Origin: an uncultured Oleispira sp.
GTDB lineage: Bacteria > Pseudomonadota > Gammaproteobacteria > Pseudomonadales > Oceanobacteraceae
NCBI GenBank assembly: GCA_913061415.1
Contig: CAJXUD010000008.1
Span: forward strand, 106,917 to 170,916
Direction: 5' to 3'
Length of the DNA: 64,000 nt
Numbering within the stretch: the stretch's first letter is position 1; every line of letters starts with the position of its first letter. The notes beneath the pieces are model-generated. The model saw only the letters and a program-made list of their open reading frames with translations, did not search any database and was not told the origin of the DNA. The position numbers and the translations under genes were made by a program. Shown in pieces: positions 18,360 through 28,901 of this stretch.

Positions 18360-19705
18360 TTACCTGCCTCTCCGTCATTATCCAAGGTGCTTAATGATTT
18401 GTTATCAATAGCATCATTATTAGGCAGTAAATACCCTTGTAAACCTGCTGAAAGATTGTCTTTAAGCGCACTCTGTTGTTGCTCAATGTGGTGCTTTAGC
18501 TCGATTAAGTCGACAACGCCAAGATCGCCCTGTGTTGCCTTAAAGGTCAAATCAGAATCGATCAATTCGAACCATTTCTTAGGCGCGATATGCTGTAAAT
18601 AGTCATATAAAGAATATTGGTTCAGGTCGCGTATTAAAAAGTAATGTTCGTTTTCTTTCTTAAGAATTAATTTTAACTTTTCTAAATACAATAGCGTTTT
18701 GCGTAAACTGCCATACCCCGCCTTGGACTGCTTATTACGAGTAATTGATTGCTTAAAATCTTCGATGGAAAGCCCCTCTCCTTTCACTTGCTGAACATGC
18801 AGCATCGATAAAAGGTGAAGCCCCAAAGTATGGTCAACCGTCGCCAGTTCGTCTTGCTCATTCAAGCGCCCCGCACCCAGCATGTAGACGATTTCTGCGC
18901 CAAACAAAATCAACAACCAAGAAAGATACAACCACATTAAAAATAAAGGCACCGCCGCAAAGGCGCCGTATATCAACTGATACGATGGGAATAGCGTCGT
19001 CACTTCAGCAAAGATCTCTTGCCCTATCTCAAAGAATAAGGCGACCGAAGCACCACCAATAGCCGCGTGTTTCAACGGCACATTACAATTAGGCACTGCC
19101 CAATAAATTAACGTAAAGGCTAGAAAACTGGTAGTAAAAGGAATCAATAACCCGAGCGCCATCGTACCAAAGGTCGGCACCCAATCCTCTTGCCAAAGAC
19201 TCAGTGAGGCAAAATAAGAACTCGCCGCAATCCCGCCACTCAACATCAAGGGCCCTAAGCTCAAAATCCCCCAATAAAGTAAAAAGCTTGATAACCCTTT
19301 ACGGCCTCGTTTCAATAACCAAACTTGGTTAAAAGTATATTCAATACTGCGCAACATCATGATCGCAGTCACCGCTAATAACGCGATGCCTACTACGGTG
19401 AGCTTTTGCGCTTGCTGAGAGAATTGATGTAAATAATTCATCATGACATCCCCTGACGCTGGCACAAGGTTGCCAATCAAAAGCTGCTCTATCTCACTGC
19501 GATTTTCTTGCAATGAAGGAATCATCGACAAAACGGAATAGGTTACGGTCAATAAAGGCACAAGGGCAAATAGCGTGGTATACGTTAACGCCGCGGCATG
19601 AGCTTTATGCTCCAAGGCGGTGAAGCGCTTAACCGCTGCCATTAATAAAGCAACGACTGGCCACTGTTGTATTTCTTGCACTAGGTGTTTAATTCTTACC
19701 TTCAC
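18356..19705 (-). CDS. YihY/BrkB-family inner-membrane protein
   Basis: 449 residues. The N-terminal half has about six membrane helices with the family segments AAALTYTTLFALVPLLTVTY and GAFAAVPLFLMWLYLSWLLI, then LFGAEIVYMLG. The C-terminal 150 residues are soluble and resemble a winged-helix region (LSIEDFKQSITRNKQSKAGY). Early naming as ribonuclease BN was an error; the molecular role of the family is unsettled. It overlaps the thioredoxin gene by 4 bases. Confidence 0.88.
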   Translation of the reverse strand: MKVRIKHLVQEIQQWPVVALLMAAVKRFTALEHKAHAAALTYTTLFALVPLLTVTYSVLSMIPSLQENRSEIEQLLIGNLVPASGDVMMNYLHQFSQQAQKLTVVGIALLAVTAIMMLRSIEYTFNQVWLLKRGRKGLSSFLLYWGILSLGPLMLSGGIAASSYFASLSLWQEDWVPTFGTMALGLLIPFTTSFLAFTLIYWAVPNCNVPLKHAAIGGASVALFFEIGQEIFAEVTTLFPSYQLIYGAFAAVPLFLMWLYLSWLLILFGAEIVYMLGAGRLNEQDELATVDHTLGLHLLSMLHVQQVKGEGLSIEDFKQSITRNKQSKAGYGSLRKTLLYLEKLKLILKKENEHYFLIRDLNQYSLYDYLQHIAPKKWFELIDSDLTFKATQGDLGVVDLIELKHHIEQQQSALKDNLSAGLQGYLLPNNDAIDNKSLSTLDNDGEAGK

Positions 19706-19839
19706 ACAGGTGTCCTTTAATTAAATTCTTGATCAGCTAACTGTTTGCCATGAATGATGAATGATAACGATCTTTTCGCTACAATGCTGCTATACAATAC
19801 TGCTATTAGTCTTTTATACATTACATGAGCGAGTTAATT

Positions 19840-21177
<1,338 letters not shown>

Positions 21178-21181
<4 letters not shown>

Positions 21182-21627
21182 TGAAGTTAAAAGTTTATTT
21201 ATCGGGTGAGATTCATTCTGATTGGCGTGAAACCATTGCTGAAGGTATTAAAGCAGCCGCATTAAGCATTGAGTTATCTGGGCCAAATACCAATCACGAA
21301 GCCAGTGATGATTGCGGCGAAATGATTCTAGGCGCTGAAGAGAATCCTTTTTGGAAAGATCACAAAGCGTCTAAAATCAACGCCCTACGCACTCGTAAAC
21401 TAATCAACGATGCCGACATCGTTGTCGTTCGATTTGGTGATAAGTATAAGCAATGGAACGCAGCGTTTGATGCAGGCTATGCCGCAGCTTTGAATAAATC
21501 TTTAATTGTTATGCACGACCCAAAGATTACTCACCCGCTTAAGGAAGTTGATGCAGCTGCTCAGGCAGTCTGTGAAACGCCAGAGCAAGTGGTTGAGATT
21601 TTCAAATACATCGTTCGCGATCAGTAA
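21178..21627 (+). CDS. YtoQ family protein
   Basis: 149 residues from ATG 21178, overlapping the upstream stop by four bases; ATG 21181 is equally possible. The family pattern VYLSGEIHSDWR, SGPNTNHEASDDCGEMILG and RKLINDADIVVVRFGDKYKQ, then WNAAFDAGYAAAL is recognisable and resembles a nucleoside 2-deoxyribosyltransferase-like fold. Biochemical activity is not established for YtoQ. It is the last gene of the arsC-wrbA-DUF2069 operon and is followed by a hairpin terminator. Confidence 0.85.
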
Positions 21628-21648
21628 GCCGTTTATAAAATGCATAAA

Positions 21649-21683
21649 AAAAGCGCATCGACCTTAACAGTCTATGCGCTTTT
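21649..21683. terminator. Bidirectional intrinsic terminator
   Basis: AAAAGCGCAT (21649-21658) pairs perfectly with ATGCGCTTTT (21674-21683). It separates the convergent ytoQ-family and zinc-ribbon genes and gives U-tracts on both strands. Confidence 0.85.
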
Positions 21684-21715
21684 CAATATCTAAAGCCTTG
21701 AAAAATTAAAGCGTA

Positions 21716-21979
21716 TTAACGCTCGTCTTCCCACTCACCGTCAGTGCTCTCATCAGCCACTTCAGTCAAGCTAACTTCACCGCATTTAGCACACTTGCCT
21801 TCAACGATAATCACACCGTTTAATTCATACTCTTTTGGCTCAATCATACCCAAGTCAACTGCCTGACAGGCATTACACCAAGTTTGAGTTAGAAAGGCTT
21901 CTTTGTCTTCGTCAGTGCGATCGTCAAAGTTGCGTTCGACAATCTCATCATTCGTTTCTTCGTTAATTACATCAGTCAT
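21716..21979 (-). CDS. Small acidic zinc-ribbon protein
   Basis: 87 residues, strongly acidic at both ends (DRTDEDKEAFL near the start, ADESTDGEWEDER at the end). Two CxxC pairs (TWCNACQAVD at about 31-40 and GKCAKCGEVS at about 61-70) form a probable zinc ribbon. I do not recognise a named family. Monocistronic as far as the sequence shows, convergent with ytoQ. Confidence 0.7.
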   Translation of the reverse strand: MTDVINEETNDEIVERNFDDRTDEDKEAFLTQTWCNACQAVDLGMIEPKEYELNGVIIVEGKCAKCGEVSLTEVADESTDGEWEDER

Positions 21980-22362
21980 GATTTATTCACTTTTACATTG
22001 TTTGGATTATCAGGACATTCTAACAGATCACCTACTTGATCGCATTACTATACCTGACAGTAGCTCTCTATTCCAAGACATCCCTTAGCTACTCTATTGT
22101 AACTTGAGAAATTATAATACAAACATCAGCAACCCCTCACCCAATACTCTATAGAAAATACCTCAAGAGAAAAGTGTAATTAGAAATCAATAAATTGACG
22201 ATAGAGTGTAAAGTGAGCAGTTCTTTAGTTTAGTTTTTAGTGGCTACAACTGCTTAACTGAGGCTCTCGGGCGAATTGCTAATTGAGCTCTCTACGCATA
22301 TTATGCCTTCTGAAACTAGCTTTCGAGCTTAGTAATGGATGTTCTACTCAAAGGAAAGATGA
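21980..22362. other. AT-rich intergenic region with no recognised element
   Basis: 383 bases between the divergent zinc-ribbon gene and the amidase gene. I found no convincing gene, promoter pair or repeat. AAGGAAA at 22351-22357 serves as ribosome site for the amidase. The local composition is more AT-rich than the operon to the left and continues into the amidase gene. Confidence 0.6.
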
Positions 22363-23004
22363 ATGCTAAATAAAGATAAAGACGGTTGGATTACCAACTT
22401 AAAAGTGCATAAAGAGCACAGACCTACTATAGAAAAATCCCCTATAGGTACGATTACCGCTATTGTGCTACATAGGACTGGCTCAAATAATGCTCAATCA
22501 GTATTAAATGCTTGGAAGAATAAACCCGAAGGAACTCATTTTCTTATTTCAGAGACAGGTAAAATTTTTCAAACTGCTAGCTTAAATAAACAATGCTGGC
22601 ATGTAGGCAAGCTTTACTCCAAATGCAGAATTAACTCATCATGCGAAAAGGCAGATGCTGAAGCAATAGAAAACATTCTTCATATGAAAAACACTCGATG
22701 GGGGAAGAAGTTTAAACTAGTTACTAGACATGAATTAAAAAAAGATTATCCAGCTCGCTTCCCCCACAACTTAGACTCCTTAGGCATTGAAGTTGTCGGC
22801 GTAATATCTCAAAAGAGCGAGACTTACGAAACGCCAAACAAACTACAACTAAACTCATTATTTTGGTTAGTCGATGAACTTGTTTCATTATACGGACTAA
22901 GCATCAAAGATCTTTATGCTCATGGGCAAGTAGCACATAAAGATGAGAAAAAATCAGAGGGCACATCTGCTTTAAAAGCATATGCTATTCATAGGGAAAA
23001 ATAA
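22363..23004 (+). CDS. Amidase_2-type peptidoglycan amidase without signal peptide (candidate secreted effector)
   Basis: 213 residues. Amidase_2 (AmpD/T7 lysozyme fold) features: first zinc histidine in AIVLHRTGS (His37), GTHFLISETGKIFQ (His59), SLGIEVVG, and a C-terminal AHGQVAHKDEKKSEG with His187 and Glu199 in the place of the usual late zinc ligands. The family cuts the MurNAc-L-alanine bond. There is no signal peptide, so export would need a specialised route or a cytoplasmic role in muropeptide recycling. It is followed after one base by a lipoprotein gene, the layout of type VI effector/immunity pairs. The pair is more AT-rich than its neighbours. A phage-derived endolysin is the main alternative. 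Confidence 0.8.
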   Translation: MLNKDKDGWITNLKVHKEHRPTIEKSPIGTITAIVLHRTGSNNAQSVLNAWKNKPEGTHFLISETGKIFQTASLNKQCWHVGKLYSKCRINSSCEKADAEAIENILHMKNTRWGKKFKLVTRHELKKDYPARFPHNLDSLGIEVVGVISQKSETYETPNKLQLNSLFWLVDELVSLYGLSIKDLYAHGQVAHKDEKKSEGTSALKAYAIHREK

Positions 23005-23005
23005 T

Positions 23006-23413
23006 ATGAGAAAATTTATCGTAACTCTTTTAAGTACATGCTTTCTTTTAGCATGCTCTTCAAGCAAAGTAATAAATATCCATGAACCTGAACTGGAATT
23101 CACCAATATAAAGTCAGATTTCATACTTAAAGACGTTAACAATTATGATTGTGACGATATAGATGTTTCCACTCTAAAGTATATATTGACAACTTCTAAG
23201 CCCATATCTCAAATAGAGCTACATGACGAATTCTCTACTGTAGGCTGTTCAATAAAAGGATGGGTTACGATTAAGAATAAAAGCATAGGATTTAAATTTG
23301 ATTATGGTGGAATCCTCTATTTAGACCATGGAGAGATAATGGCTTGTGGCGAAGATTGTTGCCAAAATAATTTTAAATACTGCACTTGGGAGAAGTCAGA
23401 AAATACCAATTAA
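23006..23413 (+). CDS. Small cysteine-rich lipoprotein (candidate immunity protein)
   Basis: 135 residues from ATG 23006, directly after the amidase stop (TAATATG), so translational coupling is likely. The signal peptide ends in a lipobox LLACSSS (Cys17). The mature part has about six further cysteines (YDCDD, VGCSIK, MACGEDCC, YCTW), suggesting disulfides in the periplasm. No family recognised. Location and coupling fit an inhibitor of the adjacent amidase, but this is inference. Confidence 0.75.
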   Translation: MRKFIVTLLSTCFLLACSSSKVINIHEPELEFTNIKSDFILKDVNNYDCDDIDVSTLKYILTTSKPISQIELHDEFSTVGCSIKGWVTIKNKSIGFKFDYGGILYLDHGEIMACGEDCCQNNFKYCTWEKSENTN

Positions 23414-23538
23414 AGCCTGCCACACGATACATTGCATCCCAACAAACGTAATTTACTGTGACCATTCCATATACAACTCCTTATCTAATATGGAAAGACA
23501 GTTAATGCAAACAGAAAAACTACTTTCTGCTATACACA

Positions 23539-23586
23539 AAAAAGCCGCTACTCCCTTTAATTGCTTAAAGAGAACAGCGGCTTTTT
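23539..23586. terminator. Bidirectional terminator between lipoprotein gene and fadA
   Basis: AAAAAGCCGCT (23539-23549) pairs with AGCGGCTTTTT (23576-23586) around a 26-base loop. It can end both the rightward amidase/lipoprotein transcript and the leftward fadBA transcript. Confidence 0.75.
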
Positions 23587-23629
23587 GTTACAACTTATTC
23601 AAAAGCTTTGAATAATTTCAAATTAGAAA

Positions 23630-24835
<1,206 letters not shown>

Positions 24836-26986
24836 TTAACCGAAGTAGCTTTCGCCATTAGCAGCCATTTCACGCATCTTGTCAGTCACGTGGTATAGAG
24901 GGCTAATGTCTTTGTACTTATCAGCAAGTTCAACGAAGTTAGCAAGACCAACTGTATCGATGTAACGTAGAGCACCACCACGGAATGGAGGGAAGCCAAC
25001 GCCAAATACCAAAGCCATATCCGCTTCAGCAGCTGTATCTACGATGCCTTCTTCAAGACAACGAACAACTTCGTTACACATTGGGATCATGCAGCGAGCA
25101 ATGATTTCTTCAGCGTCGAATTCACGTGCTTCGCCCAATACAGGTGCAAGCAACTCAAGAATAGACTCATCGAAAACTTTCTTCGGCTTGCCTTTCTTAT
25201 CTTCAACATAGGTGTAGAAACCCTTGTTGTTTTTCTGACCGTAGAAGCCATTTTCGTACAATACATCCATAGCAGATGTAAAGTCAGCTTTCATACGCTC
25301 TGGGAAGCCTTCAGCCATAACGTCGTTAGCGTGCTTACCAGTATCGATACCCACAACATCCATTAAATATGCTGGACCCATTGGGAAACCGAACTTCTCC
25401 ATTACTTTATCGACTTGACGGAAATCAGCACCGTCTTTCAATAAACCAGCGAAACCGCCGAAGTAAGGGAACAATACACGGTTAACCAAGAAACCTGGGC
25501 AATCGTTAACAACTACTGGGGTTTTACCCATTTTCTTAGCATAAGCTACAGTCGTTGCTACGGCTTCGTCAGACGTCTTCTCACCACGGATGATTTCTAC
25601 AAGAGGCATCATGTGTACTGGGTTAAAGAAGTGCATACCCAAGAAGTTTTCAGGACGCTTAACGCTCTTCGCTAGGAAATCGATAGAGATAGTAGAAGTG
25701 TTAGAAGCGATGATAGCGTTTTCGCCAACATGCTGTTCAACTTCTGCTAAAACGATGCCCTTAACTTTAGGGTTTTCAACAACCGCTTCAACAACAACAT
25801 CAACGTCACCAAACTCTGCATAAGACAAAGTAGGACGGATGCGGTTAAGCGCTTCACCCATTTGAAGAGGCTTCATTTTCTTACGCTCAACGCGCTTAGA
25901 AAGAAGCTTGTTTGCTTCAGTCAAACCTAACTCGATACCCGCTTCTGCGATATCTTTCATTAGGATTGGCGTGCCTTTAAGTGCAGAAATATAAGCGATA
26001 CCACCACCCATAATACCCGCACCCAATACTGCAGCCTTGTTTGTAGGCTTAGCAATGGCATCGTATTCTTTGGCTTTTTTCTTCAACAACTGATCGTTAT
26101 TGAACAAACCGATAAGTGCTTGAGACTCAGTCGTCTTAGCTAGCTTAGCGAAACCTTTTGCTTCAACAGCAAGTGCTTTATCACGAGTAAGGTTGTGATG
26201 CTTTTGCATAACCTTGATCGCTTCGATTGGTGCAGGGTAATGACCCTTAGTCTGACCTTTAACGAAACCTTTAGCAGTTTCGAAAACCATCATACTTTCC
26301 ATCGAGTTCAAAAGACCTTTACCAGTCTTAACAGCGCGACGTGCTTCATAGTTAAGTTCACCAGCAATGGCAGACTTAAGCATAGCGATAGACTGTTCAC
26401 GTAGAGCTTCAGGAGCTACTACAGCGTCAACAGCGCCCATTTTCAGAGCTTTATCCGCACGGTTCTCAGCGCCCATGCAGATCCATTCGATCGCATTATC
26501 GGCACCAATTACACGAGACAGACGAACTGTACCGCCGAAACCAGGCATAAGGCCTAGCTTAACTTCTGGCAAACCTACTTTAGCTTTCTCAGACATAACT
26601 CGGAAGTCAGTCGATAAGCACATTTCGAAACCGCCACCCAACGCAATACCGTTGATAGCCGTAAGAGTAGGCACTGGCAAATCTTCAATCGCATTGAAAA
26701 TTTCGTTGCCAGATAGAATCCACTCAACAATTTCTTCTTCAGGAAGCTTGAATGCATCGCCGAATTCAGTGATATCAGCACCTACGATAAAGCAATCTTT
26801 ACCAGAGGTTACTAAAACACCTTTAACGTCGCTGTTGCCTTTAATGGCAGCAGTTGCCGCTTTTAAATCTTCAAGAGTCACACGGTTAAACTTGTTAACA
26901 GACTCTCCATCAAGATTGAAGTTTAGTTCGGCAATGCCGTCTTCAATCATCTTCACCGTGATGGCTGTACCGTCGTAAATCATCAA
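24836..26986 (-). CDS. fadB: Fatty acid oxidation complex alpha subunit FadB
   Basis: 716 residues, normal length. N-terminal enoyl-CoA hydratase/isomerase domain (residues 1-190; [30 protein letters not shown]). 3-Hydroxyacyl-CoA dehydrogenase from about 310: NAD loop [15 protein letters not shown], catalytic region [20 protein letters not shown]. The C-terminal dehydrogenase fold follows ([28 protein letters not shown]). Converts enoyl-CoA to 3-ketoacyl-CoA for FadA. GGAG lies 8 bases before the first ATG; a second ATG follows immediately. A PsrA-like operator lies about 100 bp upstream. Confidence 0.96.
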   Translation of the reverse strand: MMIYDGTAITVKMIEDGIAELNFNLDGESVNKFNRVTLEDLKAATAAIKGNSDVKGVLVTSGKDCFIVGADITEFGDAFKLPEEEIVEWILSGNEIFNAIEDLPVPTLTAINGIALGGGFEMCLSTDFRVMSEKAKVGLPEVKLGLMPGFGGTVRLSRVIGADNAIEWICMGAENRADKALKMGAVDAVVAPEALREQSIAMLKSAIAGELNYEARRAVKTGKGLLNSMESMMVFETAKGFVKGQTKGHYPAPIEAIKVMQKHHNLTRDKALAVEAKGFAKLAKTTESQALIGLFNNDQLLKKKAKEYDAIAKPTNKAAVLGAGIMGGGIAYISALKGTPILMKDIAEAGIELGLTEANKLLSKRVERKKMKPLQMGEALNRIRPTLSYAEFGDVDVVVEAVVENPKVKGIVLAEVEQHVGENAIIASNTSTISIDFLAKSVKRPENFLGMHFFNPVHMMPLVEIIRGEKTSDEAVATTVAYAKKMGKTPVVVNDCPGFLVNRVLFPYFGGFAGLLKDGADFRQVDKVMEKFGFPMGPAYLMDVVGIDTGKHANDVMAEGFPERMKADFTSAMDVLYENGFYGQKNNKGFYTYVEDKKGKPKKVFDESILELLAPVLGEAREFDAEEIIARCMIPMCNEVVRCLEEGIVDTAAEADMALVFGVGFPPFRGGALRYIDTVGLANFVELADKYKDISPLYHVTDKMREMAANGESYFG

Positions 26987-27085
26987 ATGATCTCCACGTA
27001 GGGTTAGCTAAATAACTGCAGAAGCGAAATACTAAAGCAGCTTCTTGCACTGAGATAACGGCTAATCGTCTAAAAAACAGACAAT

Positions 27086-27101
27086 TCATACGACCGTTTG
27101 A
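27086..27101 (-). promoter_or_regulatory. PsrA/FadR-like operator candidate upstream of fadBA
   Basis: TCATAC-GACC-GTTTGA is a near-perfect inverted repeat (one mismatch to TCAAAC-N4-GTTTGA). The pseudomonad fatty-acid regulator PsrA binds G/CAAAC-N2-4-GTTTG/C. It lies about 100 bp upstream of fadB. The rest of the 26987-27482 gap holds two blocks of tandem repeats. Confidence 0.5.
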
Positions 27102-27270
27102 ATCTAGTCGAACACAATCCGCGAAAGCCTTGAAAAAGTCAAGAGGATGTCGCTATTGCTCGCAGAAGAATAGCTCTTTTTCTAAACTTGGAACAACTTT
27201 GTAGCAAAATAGTGACGACCAGAGGTAATAATCGAAGAAATTCTGATACAACTGCAGTTTCAATAGCCTA

Positions 27271-27306
27271 TTTGCCTTTATATTTGCCTTTATATTTGCC
27301 TTTATA
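27271..27306. repeat. Three perfect 12-bp tandem repeats
   Basis: TTTGCCTTTATA three times without mismatch, in the gap between fadB and the divergent periplasmic protein gene. It is directly followed by a second, unrelated tandem repeat. Confidence 0.9.
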
Positions 27307-27334
27307 TTAACAATCACAATATTAACAATCACAA
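27305..27334. repeat. Two perfect 15-bp tandem repeats
   Basis: TATTAACAATCACAA twice in succession, overlapping the end of the preceding 12-bp array by two bases. Confidence 0.9.
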
Positions 27335-27482
27335 CCTTTAAAAACGCCCTTCTAGTACAATCAGCTGGGTTTTCAAGTTTTTTGTTACCTTTTGTAACTA
27401 CCCCTATGGAATACACCTTATTTTCCTTAGTATGAAAGCGTTAGTAGTACACAAATAAATATAAATAATTAATGTGGATGCC

Positions 27483-28280
27483 ATGATAACTTTACAAAAA
27501 ATTAGAAGTTTACTTCTTATCGTACTGTCTGTGCTTACATTCCAAGCCTCAGCGACACCTCAAGAATTATTAAGTAATGTTCATAAATTACGATTACTGT
27601 CGACGGGACTTATGACTAACTTTTATATGTACTCAGGGCTAGATGCTGACACGAAGTACGGAAAAAAAGTTCTCGAGAACCTAGCAGAGTTTGAAACGAC
27701 CCTAGCAGAAGCCAAGGCTCTACCCGCCGCTGAAGGTATCAGCGATTCATTAAGCGAAGTCGATACTAATTGGAATGAGTTTAATAAATTAATTAACATT
27801 AACTATGGTGACATGGAGAAAAAAGGCTTTCCCAATGTCCGTTTAGTCGATGAAATGGGGAAATCCCATACCGTATTGCTTAAATCATTATCGAAAGCGT
27901 ATATCGATACAGAGATCAGCACGGGAACCAAGCCTGTTAAAGCCGTTGAAGTAGCGCGTACCCTATCAGTTACTATTTCTGAAATAACATCTCAGTATTC
28001 AGCCAGAGGCACATCCAACCTAGGTCAGGTTTTCATGGGCTCTTACGAAAGAACACTCGATCAAATGGCTACTGCGTTTGGACAAGATTTCACAAGTTTA
28101 CAAGCTCAAATTGATACCACTGATAGTCGTGGCATCTTGCGCTCAATTGATAGCAAGTGGAATTTCATAGAACGTTCGATTAAAAACTACAACGAGAATA
28201 CCGTGCCGTTTTTAGTCACAAGCTATAGCGAACGTATTGTTGATCATTTAGAAGAAATTGTTGCACTACACGATTTTTAA
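27483..28280 (+). CDS. Hypothetical periplasmic helical protein
   Basis: About 265 residues from ATG 27483; a GTG three codons upstream is possible. The N-terminal signal peptide (LLLIVLSVLTFQASA) is followed by a region that looks helical throughout and free of cysteines. The opening of the mature part (LLSNVHKLRLLSTGLMTNFY) resembles the four-helix sensor domains found in PilJ/NarX-type receptors, but there is no transmembrane or signalling domain, so it would be a free periplasmic protein. That resemblance is weak. The stop codon sits in a hairpin (28266-28288). Confidence 0.7.
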   Translation: MITLQKIRSLLLIVLSVLTFQASATPQELLSNVHKLRLLSTGLMTNFYMYSGLDADTKYGKKVLENLAEFETTLAEAKALPAAEGISDSLSEVDTNWNEFNKLININYGDMEKKGFPNVRLVDEMGKSHTVLLKSLSKAYIDTEISTGTKPVKAVEVARTLSVTISEITSQYSARGTSNLGQVFMGSYERTLDQMATAFGQDFTSLQAQIDTTDSRGILRSIDSKWNFIERSIKNYNENTVPFLVTSYSERIVDHLEEIVALHDF

Positions 28281-28288
28281 TCGTGTAG
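28266..28288 (+). terminator. Hairpin containing a stop codon
   Basis: CTACACGATT pairs with AATCGTGTAG around a short T loop that includes the TAA stop (28278-28280). Only a short TT follows, so termination may be weak. Confidence 0.5.
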
Positions 28289-28324
28289 TTAAGCAGACGT
28301 GGATTAGACAAACACACATACAAA

Positions 28325-28347
28325 GTAGGTTAGCCTTTAGGCTAACA
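28325..28347 (+). repeat. REP-like hairpin element
   Basis: GTAG foot followed by stem GTTAGCC-TTTA-GGCTAAC. It pairs in inverted orientation with the element at 28376-28398 and is nearly identical to the one at 43484-43506. The GTAG foot plus hairpin is the form recognised by REP-associated tyrosine transposases. Confidence 0.7.
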
Positions 28348-28375
28348 ACCGCAGTGCAAGTGTCTTTTAACTCTC

Positions 28376-28398
28376 TGTCGCCCTGAAGGACGACCCAC
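28376..28398 (-). repeat. REP-like hairpin element, inverted
   Basis: Read on the minus strand: GTGG foot, then GTCGTCC-TTCA-GGGCGAC. It forms an inverted pair (BIME-like) with 28325-28347 and is close to the copy at 43438-43460. Confidence 0.7.
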
Positions 28399-28424
28399 AT
28401 TAGAGTTTTACCTATACTAGCGTT

Positions 28425-28901
28425 TTACAGTGGTTGCGCTTGTGCAACCCACTGATTTATCTGTTCTGCCACACTGGTTTTACTTTCAATCGTTAAAATG
28501 CTGGCACGATTGTCATAAACTTCAACCACACGAACATCATCTCCGACCTTCGCTAGCAACTCACACAGCTTCTTTAAATCAGGGCGTTGATTGTTATTAT
28601 TCCAGCTCCACCCTTCTGGTAAGCCTTCTTGCTCCCAGCCAGCCTGTCGTACAACACTCCAACGCAGCGCATGACTCTTAATTTCTGGCACAAAACGTTC
28701 ATAGCGAGTGGCGACGATATCGTCGCGCACTCCCATCTTCTTACTATCCGTTTTGAACGTTTCAAGCTTAACGTGCAGTCCTAGCTTGATTGCATCCATA
28801 CGCAATTTAGCTAATCGCTGCTGACGTGGACTGGGCTTCAGCATTGCGACTGAACCAAATACCGCTAGAATAATAAGAACAACAATGACTATTGGGCTCA
28901 T
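28425..28901 (-). CDS. Hypothetical membrane-anchored protein coupled to uup
   Basis: 158 residues. One N-terminal helix (IVIVVLIILAVFGSVAML, residues 4-21), then a basic linker and a soluble domain with several tryptophans (LPEGWSWNNNNQRPDL). The start overlaps the uup stop by four bases (ATGA), so the two are translationally coupled. I do not recognise the family. Its conserved-looking coupling suggests a link to Uup, but that is inference. Confidence 0.75.
   Translation of the reverse strand: MSPIVIVVLIILAVFGSVAMLKPSPRQQRLAKLRMDAIKLGLHVKLETFKTDSKKMGVRDDIVATRYERFVPEIKSHALRWSVVRQAGWEQEGLPEGWSWNNNNQRPDLKKLCELLAKVGDDVRVVEVYDNRASILTIESKTSVAEQINQWVAQAQPL

Noticed and set aside
23346..23615. 89-codon frame overlapping the lipoprotein end
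   Set aside because: It reads through the bidirectional terminator hairpin and has no recognisable start signal.
26367..26978. 203-codon open frame on the plus strand opposite fadB
   Set aside because: It is fully antisense to a well-supported fadB and has the composition of a codon shadow.
27153..27416. 87-codon frame on the minus strand with VNI/KAN peptide repeats
   Set aside because: Its repeat peptide comes from the intergenic 12- and 15-bp tandem repeats, it has no ribosome site I trust, and it overlaps the upstream regulatory region of two genes.
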